From Cytidiella melzeri (Eukaryota; Basidiomycota; Agaricomycetes; Polyporales; Irpicaceae), in contig JABYQR010000602.1 of NCBI GenBank assembly GCA_022592445.1, positions 1 to 16,909 on the forward strand: 16,909 bases of DNA, read 5' to 3'. The first letter of the stretch is position 1, and each line of letters starts with the position of its first letter. The notes under the pieces are model-generated. The model ran no database searches. It saw nothing but the letters and a program-made list of their open reading frames with translations, and was not told the origin of the DNA. Of this stretch, positions 8,501-15,142 are shown piece by piece. Both the position numbers and the translations under genes were made by a program.

Positions 8501-8651
8501 TGGCGACAGTCAGTAAGACAGTAGGTACAGAGTGCACGTTAAAGAGTATATCACGATAAGGAGTGCAGTGAATAGTTGCACCCGTATCAATGACATGAAC
8601 GGACTCATCAGATGATGAAGTCGCGAACAGTGGAAGCAAAGTGGAGTAGGG
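5505..8651 (-). CDS. pol: Copia Pol: protease, integrase, RT, RNase H
   Basis: Open from just after TAA 8654-8652 to TGA 5507-5505. There is no clear Met at the start, so it is probably entered by splicing or as a Gag-Pol fusion. Counting residues from codon 8639: protease active site DTGAT at 18; HHCC integrase zinc finger H151, H156, C185, C188; integrase catalytic D217, D281, E317 (DD35E); an Arg/Lys-rich linker near 480; RT palm LDIKSAYLYG (D632) and HVDD (723-724); RNase H D895 (GYADSDG), E935 or E937, D971. All catalytic residues are present and there are no internal stops or frameshifts. Length about 1045 residues fits a complete copia Pol. Its products would copy the RNA in a particle and integrate the DNA. 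It may mobilise this gag-deficient copy if Gag is supplied elsewhere. Confidence 0.93.
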   Translation of the reverse strand, partial: PYSTLLPLFATSSSDESVHVIDTGATIHCTPYRDILFNVHSVPTVLLTVANSEQISLKLAGDMVLEVEQENGMPSQILLKNVYYNSQLPFTLISVSKMDTDYRFSFYRNVCTIYDSNSSCVAVIKKTNDLYTLSSTRVTSLASVHKSGITMLELHKKLGHISYFQITKLLETSKLIITTHITDRTETPCKDCIMNNIHRSPVPKTRTSPLATSFGDHFHIDIFGPLPTASITGHYMYWLTIVDDATRWLTLAPLKTKDDAFTQWVIFSTELLTQYNIRVKTLQSDNDGVFTGTNMTNYLKTQGTIPRLTVHDTPAQNGVAERTHQTIMNLVRVNLHTASLPNRLWWYAALHAVYLFNRTPRSPLQFKTPYFKRYGTDANLDGLQTFGQPCIVYDEYRTDKLAPKGKRAVWIGFAEHSKGHYVYFGTRVGVERNLQFVDSTIQIEGEKEPNIEKPTIEKQLELEENPHVEPMDIDEPDPTGPRRSTRIAKPSRKARGLDYDETETNIAFYLTEFNAYYAEDVGDPVTYQDVLKHPLKDDWLKSMKTEVDTLEQLGTWEYCIPPANANITGSRFVYKTKYEHGKVTKLKSRLVAQGYSQRDGIDYYSNDLFAPVARMSSIRFILTLAASLHFEITQLDIKSAYLYGNINEDEDLYLCPPPGDLLPNLPSGWVLKLRKTIYGLKQAGRRWYKVLCDILFQLGLKCSDYDNAVFYLYRGNKLILLLAVHVDDITLCTITSVVAEQFEIALRQHVEVTNGGSIHWMLGIEISYDKTSGTIKLRQKDYIQNILKRYNFDHEHSRRTPMIHEHNLAPRASTEPRQDAGDIKYYMSLVGGLRYVADCTRPDVAYCTGQLARYLSDPAKEHFAAAKQCYLYLKGTCDYWLVLGNQANTTSTSLVGYADSDGMTTYGNKPIMGYTFTYNDSLISWSSKRGSLVTLSVTEAELYALAHASTEAIYLKSLIDEILNYTMEPVKIYTDSASTIVIVRSPEEQHSQRTKHFNIRKNFISDRVTKGYITVHHIPSTDQRADTLTKALPLEKLKHFNELLHVHA

Positions 8652-8675
8652 TTAAATGGTAGTAGTAGTACTTAC
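8604..8675 (-). other. Candidate 72-nt in-phase intron between copia gag remnant and pol
   Basis: On the minus strand the donor is GTAAGT at 8675, a branch-like TTTAAC sits near 8654, a pyrimidine-rich stretch follows, and the acceptor CTGATGAG ends at 8604. Its length is 24 codons exactly and it starts between codons (after CAC for His). It contains the only in-frame stop, TAA 8654-8652, between the gag remnant and pol. Removal would join DADVKMH to SVHVIDTGAT without changing frame. Confidence 0.5.
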
Positions 8676-8935
8676 GTGCATTTTGACGTCCGCATCAGAG
8701 AGAGACGCGACCCATGCGCTCTGACTGGTGCTGCCATGAATGATGAAGTAGGCGTAGTGAGGGGGGAAGAGATAGGAGGTTCAGGAGGAGGGGTAGGAGT
8801 GAACTCTGGAGTCTTCCTACTGCGAGTAGTCTTCTTAGAACGAGGTTGAGGTGCAGTACCTCTGAGGAAGTTCGTTTGGTGACGCTCTCTAGTGGAACGA
8901 CGAAGTTGAGGTTGATCAGTGTGATCAGAGCTCAT
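8672..8935 (-). pseudogene. Copia gag remnant (N-terminus, internally deleted)
   Basis: The ATG at 8935 lies 67 nt inside the 5' LTR in a CT-rich leader. The frame of 87 codons begins MSSDHTDQPQLRRSTRERHQ and is rich in Pro, Thr and Arg. About residue 66 the reading that matches pol switches frame: in the pol frame the same DNA reads GSTSQSAWVASLSDADVKMH, which looks like the Gag C-terminus ahead of protease. No capsid core or CCHC zinc knuckle is present. I infer an internal deletion of roughly 1 kb, with its junction somewhere around 8740-8760, that removed the Gag core and joined out-of-frame ends. Alternatively this lineage uses an unusually short ORF1. Confidence 0.6.
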
Positions 8936-8989
8936 AAACTGGGAGATAGGAGAGAAGAAGTAGAGTTGAGTGAGGAAATGAGCTTAATC

Positions 8990-9002
8990 GGGGCTCATAA
9001 CC
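8990..9002 (-). other. Copia primer-binding site for a half initiator-tRNA-Met
   Basis: The minus-strand bases directly after the 5' LTR are GGTTATGAGCCCC. Their complement, GGGGCTCATAACC, matches the anticodon arm of fungal initiator tRNA-Met (yeast GGGCUCAUAACCC) and not a tRNA 3' end. Drosophila copia and yeast Ty5 prime with a 5' half of this tRNA cut in the anticodon stem-loop. The same mechanism is inferred here. Confidence 0.75.
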
Positions 9003-9178
9003 TATTAGGAAGGTATGAGCAGTAGTGCACAACACTGAGCCTTAGGTGAAGGTGGTGGTCAGACGAAGAGATGGGGATCAAAAGTGGTAGTCATGCATTG
9101 ATTAGAGTAAGTGTTATATACGGTAACTAAGCGCGCAATCAGTGCGGAGTCTCAATGGAGTCTCAGTATATTCGAACA
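9003..9178 (-). repeat. Copia 5' LTR with promoter (176 bp)
   Basis: Same termini as the 3' copy. CGTATATAACAC on the minus strand near 9120 is a good TATA box for element transcription leftwards. The primer site abuts its inner edge and the gypsy target copy GTTCG abuts its outer edge. Confidence 0.93.
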
Positions 9179-9183
9179 GTTCG
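9179..9183. repeat. Target site duplication of the copia element (right)
   Basis: GTTCG, identical to 5317-5321. Confidence 0.92.
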
Positions 9184-10156
9184 CATCCAAAAGGGTGACG
9201 AATGGAAGACGGTGTTCATCACACACCGCGACCTTTTTGAAGCCAAGGTGATGTATTTCGGTTTCAGCAACACACCTGCAACGTTCCAAGCTATGATGAA
9301 TGAAATTCTGAGTGATTTGATCTTAGAAGGACATGTCATGGTGTATCTCGATGATATCCTCATCTTCACTGAAGACAAGAAGGAAAACCGTTGCATCACA
9401 CAGGAAGTGCTCAAGTGTCTATGTGAGAACGATCTATTTGCCAAACCGGAAAAATGTTTTTTTGAAAAAGATCGCATTGAGTACCTAGGCATGATCATCT
9501 CTCACGGACATATCGAGATGGATCCAGCCAAACTCACCGGAGTTACTGAGTGGCCGCAACCTGAAAAGGTTAAGCGGGTCCAAGCCTTCTTAGGCTTTGC
9601 CAACTTCTATCGGTGTTTCATCAATAACTTTGCTAAACACGCAAAACTGCTCACTATTCTGACAAAGAAGGACCAATCCTGGATCTGGAAAGATACTCAG
9701 GAACAGGCCTTCCAAAGTCTTAAACAGGCTTTTACGTCAGCACCCATTCTGAGGATACCAGATGACAAAACCCCTTTCCGTCTGAAAACAGATGCTAGCG
9801 ACTTTGCTACAGGAGCGGTACTATCACAACTGGATCCAGCTGACAAGCTGTAGCATCCAGTAGCCTTCTACTCTAAATCACTCAACGTCCATGAATGTAA
9901 CTATGAGATATACGATAAAGAGTTGTTGGCCATTATCCGTGCCCTGGAAGAGTATTGTCGACATCTGGAGGGACATCCGATTACTGTTGAAATGGTCGGA
10001 TCACCTAAACCTGACATATTTCAGGAATGCCCAGAAGCTGACCTGGAGAGAAGCGTGATGGGCATTATACCTCACACAATTCAATTTTGTGCTCCGGCAC
10101 AAACCTGGAAAGACCATGCTTACCGCAGATCCTCTGTCCAGGAGGCCAGATCATGA
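9179..10156 (+). pseudogene. Ty3/gypsy RT C-terminal part and RNase H
   Basis: It resumes right after the copia 5' LTR with VRIQKGDEWKTVF. It carries YLDDILIF (catalytic Asp-Asp), the RT thumb (EYLGMIISHG, FLGFANFYRCFI) and RNase H from KTDASDFATGAVLSQ. TAG at 9851-9853 stands where [14 protein letters not shown] is expected, so a Trp codon became a stop. After ITVE near 9990 the matching reading moves to another frame, where a TGA interrupts [13 protein letters not shown] near 10057. The Met codon 24 nt before 9179 lies in the copia LTR and is not the start. Confidence 0.87.
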
Positions 10157-11123
10157 AGAGGGGGTAAATTCTGATAATGAGGACAAAATTCTCCTTAAAC
10201 CCGAGTTTTTTGCCATTTCTGCTATCGAAAACTCTCATGATTTGCCTATCAACGATGATGAAATCCTAAGACGGGTCAAGGAAGCACTCATGAACGACGA
10301 AGTTACCAAGGACTATCAGCAGTTACTTGACTCTGGTCCTAGGGAGTTCAAGAAATCACTAGAGGAATGGAATTTTGAGAACAGATTACTCCTATACCGT
10401 GGAAAAGTCTACATCCCCAAAGATCAGAAATTAGATCTGAGACACGAAATCATCCAGATGCATCACAATCTACCTTCTGCTGGACATCCTGGCAGATGGA
10501 AAATGTACGAACTGATCTCGAGAAACTGCTGGTGGCCAGGTTTAACCACTGATGTCAAGAAATACGTGACAGGCTGTGACACATGTCAGCGGATGAAGAC
10601 TTGTCCGCAACAGCCTTATGGACCACTCATCCCTAATCCGGTTCCGGCCGAACCATGGGATATCATGACTGTCGACCTGATTACTCAGTTACCGGAGTCT
10701 GATGGCTTCAATGCTATCTGCGTAGTCGTAGACCGCCTTACTAAAAGGGCGCACTTCTTCCCTATTGTAAACAAATTCTTGGCAAAAGATCTTGCAGCTC
10801 TACTCTATGAGAGAGTCTGGACCCTTCACAGGTTACCTTTGCAGATCATTTCCGACCAAGGTCCACAATTTGTAGCAGATTTATTCCAGGAATGGTGTAA
10901 AATGCTAGGGATAGAATCTACGATGACTACCGCATATCATCCGCAAACTGATGGTCAAACTGAACAAGTTAATCAAACGCTCAAACAGTACCTGTGTTGT
11001 TACGTCAATCAACTACATGACAACTGGGCTAGATTGCTCAGCTCGGCTGAGTTCACATACAACAATGCAGCGCATGAGGGAACTAAGCACTGCCTTTCTA
11101 CCTCAATACGACAGACACCCTAG
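10089..11123 (+). pseudogene. Ty3/gypsy integrase: zinc finger and catalytic core
   Basis: The longest clean stretch of the gypsy pol. It starts in the RNase H-integrase linker ([18 protein letters not shown]). The H2C2 finger is HHNLPSAGH followed by CDTCQRMK. The catalytic core has Asp in MTVDLITQLP, Asp in IISDQGPQF and Glu in TDGQTEQVNQ, so all three catalytic residues are retained. Near 11095, after NNAAHEGTKH, the reading switches frame and the continuation is YDRHPRAG in the next frame, so the last ten residues are not real. Not translatable as a full integrase. Confidence 0.88.
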
Positions 11124-11816
11124 AGCTGGTCCAACGCTCACTAAGGACCTGAAAAGGTCTGACATGAATGACATCATGTGGAACCGCTTGCAAGCTCAAG
11201 AGCATGCTAAAGTGGCATTACAACTTGCGGCTGAACGCATGAAGTGGTACTATGACAAGCACGTCCAGAAGGTCCCTTCAATGAAGGCGATCAGGTCATG
11301 TGATCTGAGAGACTACCAAAAATCTGGACATAAGCTGACAGCCAAGTACTATGGCCCATTCAAGATTGCTGAAAAGCTCTCGCCGGTCACATTCAGACTG
11401 GAATGGCCCGAAGTTCACTAAGGATACATCCTGTATTCCATGCAAGCAAGTTGGTACCTACAACGAACCTGAATTCGAAGGCCAAAAGCTGGAGATGCCT
11501 CCGCCAGATATCATCGACAGAGAAGAAGAATACGAAGTCGAGAAGATTCTCAAGTCAAGACATACAGGTCGTGCCAAAAAGCTTCAGTATTACATACGCT
11601 GGAAAGGCTACGGACCGAACAATGACAAGTGGGAACCTGTAGAAACATCACGCACGCTCAAGAAGCGATCAAGAATTCTACGACAATCATCCCGAGCTAT
11701 TCGCTCAGCTACATCTACTGTGTATAAGTTACAAACAACACACCAAGGATCATCCACGATCCAATGACGCAACCAGGAGGGTACGGACTAGACTACCATC
11801 AGCCAATGAGGTGTAA
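11095..11816 (+). pseudogene. Ty3/gypsy integrase C-terminus and chromodomain, heavily frameshifted
   Basis: Family-like sequence jumps among three frames. The C-terminal integrase part includes RHPRAGPTLTKDLKRSDM, YYDKHVQKVP, LRDYQKSGHKLTAKYYGPFK and RIHPVFHASKLVP. The chromodomain is EEEYEVEKILKSRHTGR then LQYYIRWKGYGPNNDKWEP, with the Tyr, Trp and Tyr expected for the methyl-lysine cage. I place frame changes near 11095, 11275, 11305, 11420, 11457, 11645 and 11680. The terminal frame ends at TAA 11814-11816. Chromodomains of this type steer chromovirus integration towards marked chromatin. Confidence 0.83.
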
Positions 11817-11961
11817 CCCCGTCAGGGACGTCGGTAGAAGCCGCTAGAGTCACTCGGAACTGCTTAGGCACCCTCTTGACAATGGTGAAAAAGTGGACTC
11901 AATGACCAAGGTGTTCGTTCAAAACTCTTTGCACGGAGTTCAAAGCAAGAAGGGGGGGTAA
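11817..11961 (+). other. Gypsy 3' untranslated region with polypurine tract
   Basis: There is no gene between the pol stop and the LTR. AAGAAGGGGGGG at 11947-11958 is the polypurine tract, three bases (taa) before the LTR start TGTCACAG at 11962. Confidence 0.85.
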
Positions 11962-12029
11962 TGTCACAGATTTTCAATGTTTCTACAAGACTTGCCTTAC
12001 CAGGCAACGGTATTATTGGGAATATTTAA

Positions 12030-12131
12030 GCGCTTATCTGGCACTTATCCAGTGCTTATCCGGTGTCTATTTACGCGCTTATCCAGCACTTATCTGGTGC
12101 TTATCAGGCACTTATTCCGGCGCTTATTCTC
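12030..12131 (+). repeat. 11-bp tandem array built on CTTATC (GATAAG)
   Basis: Nine consecutive 11-12 bp units of the form G(C/T)RCTTATCYRG. Six contain exact CTTATC, two CTTATT and one is diverged (GTGTCTATTTAC). Units 1-3 and 5-7 follow the same GCG, GCA, GTG order, which suggests a higher-order duplication. CTTATC is the reverse of GATAAG, the core of fungal GATA-factor sites. The array lies in U3, upstream of the TATA motif. Confidence 0.85.
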
Positions 12132-12501
12132 AGTGCCTATCAATTGATGCGCTGATGCGCTCCTTTCCTTATCTGTGTATCACATGATAGAACTCTCTGG
12201 AACCTTGTGGAACATGCTGGAACTATGATGTCATAGTATAGAACATTCCATTAGATGATGTCATAGTTCTGAAAACCTTCTGGAAAAGTCTAGGCTTGTC
12301 TTAGAGCAAGCTAGAAAAAGTCTAGCCTTGGGACTGGGTCATGGGGTCAGGTCATGGGGACAATTGCTATTGGTTGATTATTGAAGTGGCACCACTAGGG
12401 CATAGGGCATGCTTAGTAAGGTAGATTACTTCGCTTATTCATGGAGGTATTAGTGGTCTTAGGGTAGTACCCGGGGTCCTCCCCTTCATGCATATATACA
12501 G

Positions 12502-12506
12502 GCACT
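12502..12506. repeat. Target site duplication of LTR2 (left)
   Basis: GCACT, identical to 13265-13269. GCACT also occurs in the nearby array, so chance is slightly more likely than for other duplications here. Confidence 0.7.
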
Positions 12507-12757
12507 TGTCATGGATGGCCTGACTAGCCCTTAATTTTCGCAATTTACCTCTTGTTTTTATCTATAAAACTCCGGGCTGCAGCTCAGTTGCAAACTTTTC
12601 TACACAAACTCCTTTGCACGTCTATTAAGCGCCCGTATCACGTGGCTTAGACGCTCCACACGGTCACATTACTTGCTACTACGTCACACTAGCATGTGAC
12701 TTAGCTTAAGTAAGACCACATGGCTACAGACACATGGCTCAGCCCATAGCTAGGGTT

Positions 12758-12765
12758 TGACGTCA
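12758..12765. promoter_or_regulatory. TGACGTCA palindrome (CRE-type) in LTR2
   Basis: A perfect ATF/CREB consensus in U3, about 250 bp before the TATA box. An exact match to the yeast Rox1 consensus YYYATTGTTCTC follows at 12802-12813. Binding is inference. Confidence 0.4.
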
Positions 12766-13015
12766 TAGATACTGTCCACATGGGCTCCTTATTGTTCTTT
12801 CCTTATTGTTCTCTTTATGGAAGGATGTTCTCACAGGTGTGGGAATGGAATACAATAGTTGGTCTCCTTTTAGATAGATTCTCTCACGAGTAGAGTTCTT
12901 GGCAAGGTCTAGACAATAGCTATTGTTCTCCTTTAGGTAGTTCTTTTGTTCTTCGTTCACACGGCTTCTTGCAAAGCCTGCCCTCAACATGGTCTGTGCG
13001 CAGGTCCCTGAAGTC

Positions 13016-13060
13016 TATATATACTGCTGCATGTACGCTCCTAGCCCCCCATCTCGACCT
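13016..13060 (+). promoter_or_regulatory. LTR2 core promoter: TATA box and predicted start
   Basis: TATATATA at 13016-13023 and ATCTCGACCT at 13051-13060, 35 nt apart. LTR A, B and C have 34 nt between the equivalent elements. Confidence 0.6.
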
Positions 13061-13080
13061 CTTGGTCTTTACTGGGCTAG

Positions 13081-13147
13081 GTAAGCAACCCCCTCTTGTA
13101 CTACATAGCTGGTAGTCACAATACTAACTTGGTCTTTACTGGGCTAG
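13081..13147 (+). other. Candidate 67-nt leader intron of LTR2 flanked by direct repeats
   Basis: Donor GTAAGC at 13081, a perfect branch consensus TACTAAC at 13122-13128, acceptor GGGCTAG ending at 13147. The 20-bp CTTGGTCTTTACTGGGCTAG occurs at the exon end (13061-13080) and the intron end (13128-13147). The predicted first exon is 13051-13080, 30 nt. Confidence 0.65.
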
Positions 13148-13264
13148 CAACTTGCATAAAGTTTGATAGCTTGTGAGAGCATTGTGCTTCAAGCCTGCCA
13201 CCACCTCTTTGTCGTCTTCCACACCGTGTCCCTTTTAGTTGCGTCGAGCTTCGTCTCCGTGACA

Positions 13265-13269
13265 GCACT
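13265..13269. repeat. Target site duplication of LTR2 (right)
   Basis: GCACT directly after the CTCCGTGACA terminus. Confidence 0.7.
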
Positions 13270-13434
13270 CCTGAGGGCATATCCCCTCAGTCTTATCCAC
13301 TCTGTTGATAAAGGACTACTCAGTACTTGCCAGTACTTTGCTTACCACACCTCTCACACTCTATCTCACTCTATCCCGTCAAGTTTAACAACTTATCTGG
13401 TGAGTAGTAATCTTACTGTTACATATTCTACGAC

Positions 13435-13641
13435 ATGGGGAACCCCGAAGAGGGAGAGTGGCTGGTCGAGGAAATCAACGACCACAAGTGGACCGGCAGG
13501 TCCTTGAAGTTCCACGTCAAGTGGAACCTAGGAGACAAAACTTGGGAGCCACTCGCCAACGTAGACAAGTGCTCGGCACTGGACAACTATCTAGACACCC
13601 AAGGGGTGAATTCAGTGCAAGAGTTGCCCTGGATAAGATAA
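13435..13641 (+). pseudogene. Chromodomain fragment, 68 codons
   Basis: The frame reads GNPEEGEWLVEEINDHKWTG, then LKFHVKWNLGDKTWEPLANV and an alpha-helical end LDNYLDTQGV, stopping at TAA 13639-13641. The beta-strand pattern EWLVEEI, FHVKW and TWEPL is a chromodomain, with a shorter loop than usual between KW and TWEP and without the third cage aromatic found in the gypsy copy. The ATG is formed by the final A of the gypsy LTR plus TG of the flanking DNA, so the Met is probably not original and the upstream part was cut off by the gypsy insertion. The same frame continues past TAA and TGA (13660-13662) towards the next ORF. It could be part of an older retroelement. Host origin is not excluded. 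Confidence 0.6.
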
Positions 13642-13896
13642 GATCGGCGGGACACTGCCTGAAACACCTCGGATCTCCCAGGTTCCGTCAATTTTATTCA
13701 CTTGGCGGAAAAGTTGGGCGCTCCAGGCGCAAATCCCATGTTGGGATACGCGCAGATGCCCCTGATTGCCGTCTACTGCACGCTGCAAGCGGCAACCTCT
13801 CTTTCCAACGACCACCACCTCCCAACAAACACTCAGGCTCACGCCTTCACCACCACTTCACCTTTTCAAACCACCCAACTCACCCAAAACACAAGA
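13642..13896 (+). other. Spacer between chromodomain fragment and gag-like gene
   Basis: After two stops the chromodomain frame is open again from 13663 (SVNFIHLAEKLGAPGANPML), so it may be decayed coding sequence. From about 13800 the DNA becomes CA/CT-rich and looks like a fungal 5' leader ahead of ATG 13897. No other feature seen. Confidence 0.4.
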
Positions 13897-15142
13897 ATGT
13901 CCACCAGCAGAAGCCAAGGATCTCGGGATGGGCAAGGACAAGGACAGTTGCAAGACTGCTCGCCTCGCCACCCCCAAAATCGCACGGACCATGCAACACC
14001 CCCCTGTTGCTCACGCAACTCTACTCGCTCACACGAGGATCACCGCGCAAGCAGCTCGCGGGACTCACAGCAGTGCAGAGGAGAGTCCTCCCGCTCCTCA
14101 TGGAAGCGCAGGAGGAGCTCCTCACCGCCCTCTGGCAATGACGACGCACCATGGGCACATATCCCAGGTGTAGGAGTCGTACACCCTATCGGCTGCCCGG
14201 TGTGCTCTGACTGGATGACGCACAGGGCCAGCCACGCCCAGTCCGCCTCAATCAACAACGCCCTTGTGGCAGAACAGCAGCTACAATCGATGCCTACACG
14301 GCAGAATCAACAGGACACCGTCACCGCACTGCGAGTTGACTCGCACGAGCTCGATTGTCTCCGACAAGAGAACAATTGGCTATGCAACGATGTAGACCGA
14401 CTGCGGAATGACCGTGACTATTATCTAGAGAAGCTGCCCTAAGCGGGACCAAGGACGCCCTGGGCCGTTTGGAGTCCGAACTCAACTACCAGGAGTTCAA
14501 GAGCGAGGACCTCCGGCGGGAGCTTGTGCAGCGTGGACGCGCATGGTCCAGGGAGGCGGCATCAAACCGTTTCGCAACGGTTCCAACGGAGGATCTCAAG
14601 AAGCAGATCCACCACTTCGAAATCGCTCGCGACCCCTACGGTGAAGGGCGGGATGAGTGGGAGGAGGACTGGGACGGTTACAACGACAGGCCAACCACGA
14701 AGCATGGGGCAAAAAAGGCTCGTGCAAAAGCAAGAAAGGAAGCGGAGGAGTACAACCGCCAAATTGAGGAGGAGGAGAGGCAGGCAGGTCCGTCCAGAAC
14801 ATCTCAACCAGAGGCAACTCCACCACGCGCACCCCTAGAGGAGCGCATGACAGTCACTCACAGCAGCGGCCACCAACAATCAATTGGTACCGTGCCCCAG
14901 GAGTCAGGGACCCAAACGCTTATGTCCACATCAGTAACACGAGCGTATACGACAGGCTCATCCCACTGAGGGAGCCGCAGGGCGTACCGATCATCATTGG
15001 CCCTGACGTGGTGAACCGAGGGTACCGTATCATATACAGTATCCCCGTGGACTGTGAGGACCGACTGCCAGAGGTGCCCCCAAACGAAAACATGATCAAT
15101 CCAATCACGGTGGTGAACTGGACAAAGCACAAGCTCAAGCTC
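13897..15142 (+). pseudogene. Gag-like coiled-coil gene, frameshifted and truncated by LTR B
   Basis: The best start is ATG 13897 (acaagaATG), reading MSTSRSQGSRDGQGQGQ. An Arg/Ser-rich region follows, then a CPVC pair (VVHPIGCPVCSDWM) and a coiled coil (LRQENNWLCNDVDRLRNDRD). The frame stops at 14440-14442, but the coil continues in the +2 frame (LSGTKDALGRLESELNYQEF), so about one base was gained or lost near 14436. A charged segment follows (KARAKARKEAEEYNRQIEEE). A second frame change near 14800-14880 leads to a well-conserved-looking section (INWYRAPGVRDPNAYVHISN) ending KHKLKL, where the stop TGA is the first three bases of LTR B. I do not recognise the family. Position, composition and the clustered retroelements suggest a gag or accessory ORF of another element. 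Confidence 0.5.

Larger units (their letters stand above)
5322..9178 (-). mobile_element. Ty1/copia retrotransposon, 3857 bp, nested in gypsy RT
   Basis: On the minus strand: 5' LTR (9178-9003), primer site, short gag remnant, candidate intron, a pol of about 1045 codons in the order protease, integrase, RT, RNase H, polypurine tract, 3' LTR (5497-5322). Integrase before RT defines Ty1/copia. The LTRs are 176 bp each with 4 differences, all transitions. The pol frame has no lesion. It is shorter than typical copia elements of about 5 kb because most of gag is absent. It is recent relative to the gypsy host sequence and probably depends on Gag in trans. Confidence 0.93.
12507..13264 (+). mobile_element. 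LTR2: solo LTR, 758 bp, inserted in the gypsy 3' LTR
   Basis: It starts TGTCATGGATGGCC, like TGACATGGATAGTCC of LTR A. It ends CTCCGTGACA, like CTCCGCGACA. GCACT flanks it on both sides (12502-12506, 13265-13269). Inside are TATATATA (13016-13023), a predicted start ATCTCGACCT at 13051, and a 67-nt candidate intron. It is a diverged relative of the LTR A family by layout. No internal element sequence is attached, so it is a solo LTR. Confidence 0.75.
3174..13435 (+). mobile_element. Degenerate 5'-truncated Ty3/gypsy chromovirus
   Basis: Order on the plus strand: gag, protease, RT, RNase H, integrase with H2C2 zinc finger, chromodomain, polypurine tract, 3' LTR. Protease-RT-RNase H-integrase order with a C-terminal chromodomain defines Ty3/gypsy chromoviruses. 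The 5' LTR and primer site are missing. It is broken by a copia insertion (5322-9178), by a solo LTR inside its 3' LTR (12507-13264), by three in-frame stops and by about nine small frame changes. It is a dead, older layer of the locus. Confidence 0.88.
11962..13435 (+). mobile_element. Gypsy 3' LTR, split by LTR2 (about 711 bp of its own)
   Basis: It begins TGTCACAGATTTTC just after the polypurine tract. It continues to 12506, is interrupted by LTR2 plus target copy (12507-13269), resumes, and most likely ends at TACGACA (13435). That gives about 711 bp, close to the 739-758 bp of the other LTRs. Its first part resembles the LTR A family (ATTTTCAATGTTTCTACAAG against ATTTTTCCAATATTTTTACAAG, shown only in part). 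A TATATA motif lies at 12491-12496. The 3' end is inferred from the CGACA ending shared with the other LTRs. No 5' copy exists to prove it. Confidence 0.65.

Noticed and set aside
12763..12990. Minus-strand 75-codon frame
   Set aside because: It lies in the U3 of LTR2, made of repeat-rich promoter sequence.
13163..13507. Plus-strand 114-codon hydrophobic frame, possible membrane protein
   Set aside because: It crosses the LTR2 edge, the target copy and the gypsy LTR edge, so it is a chance frame across insertion joints.
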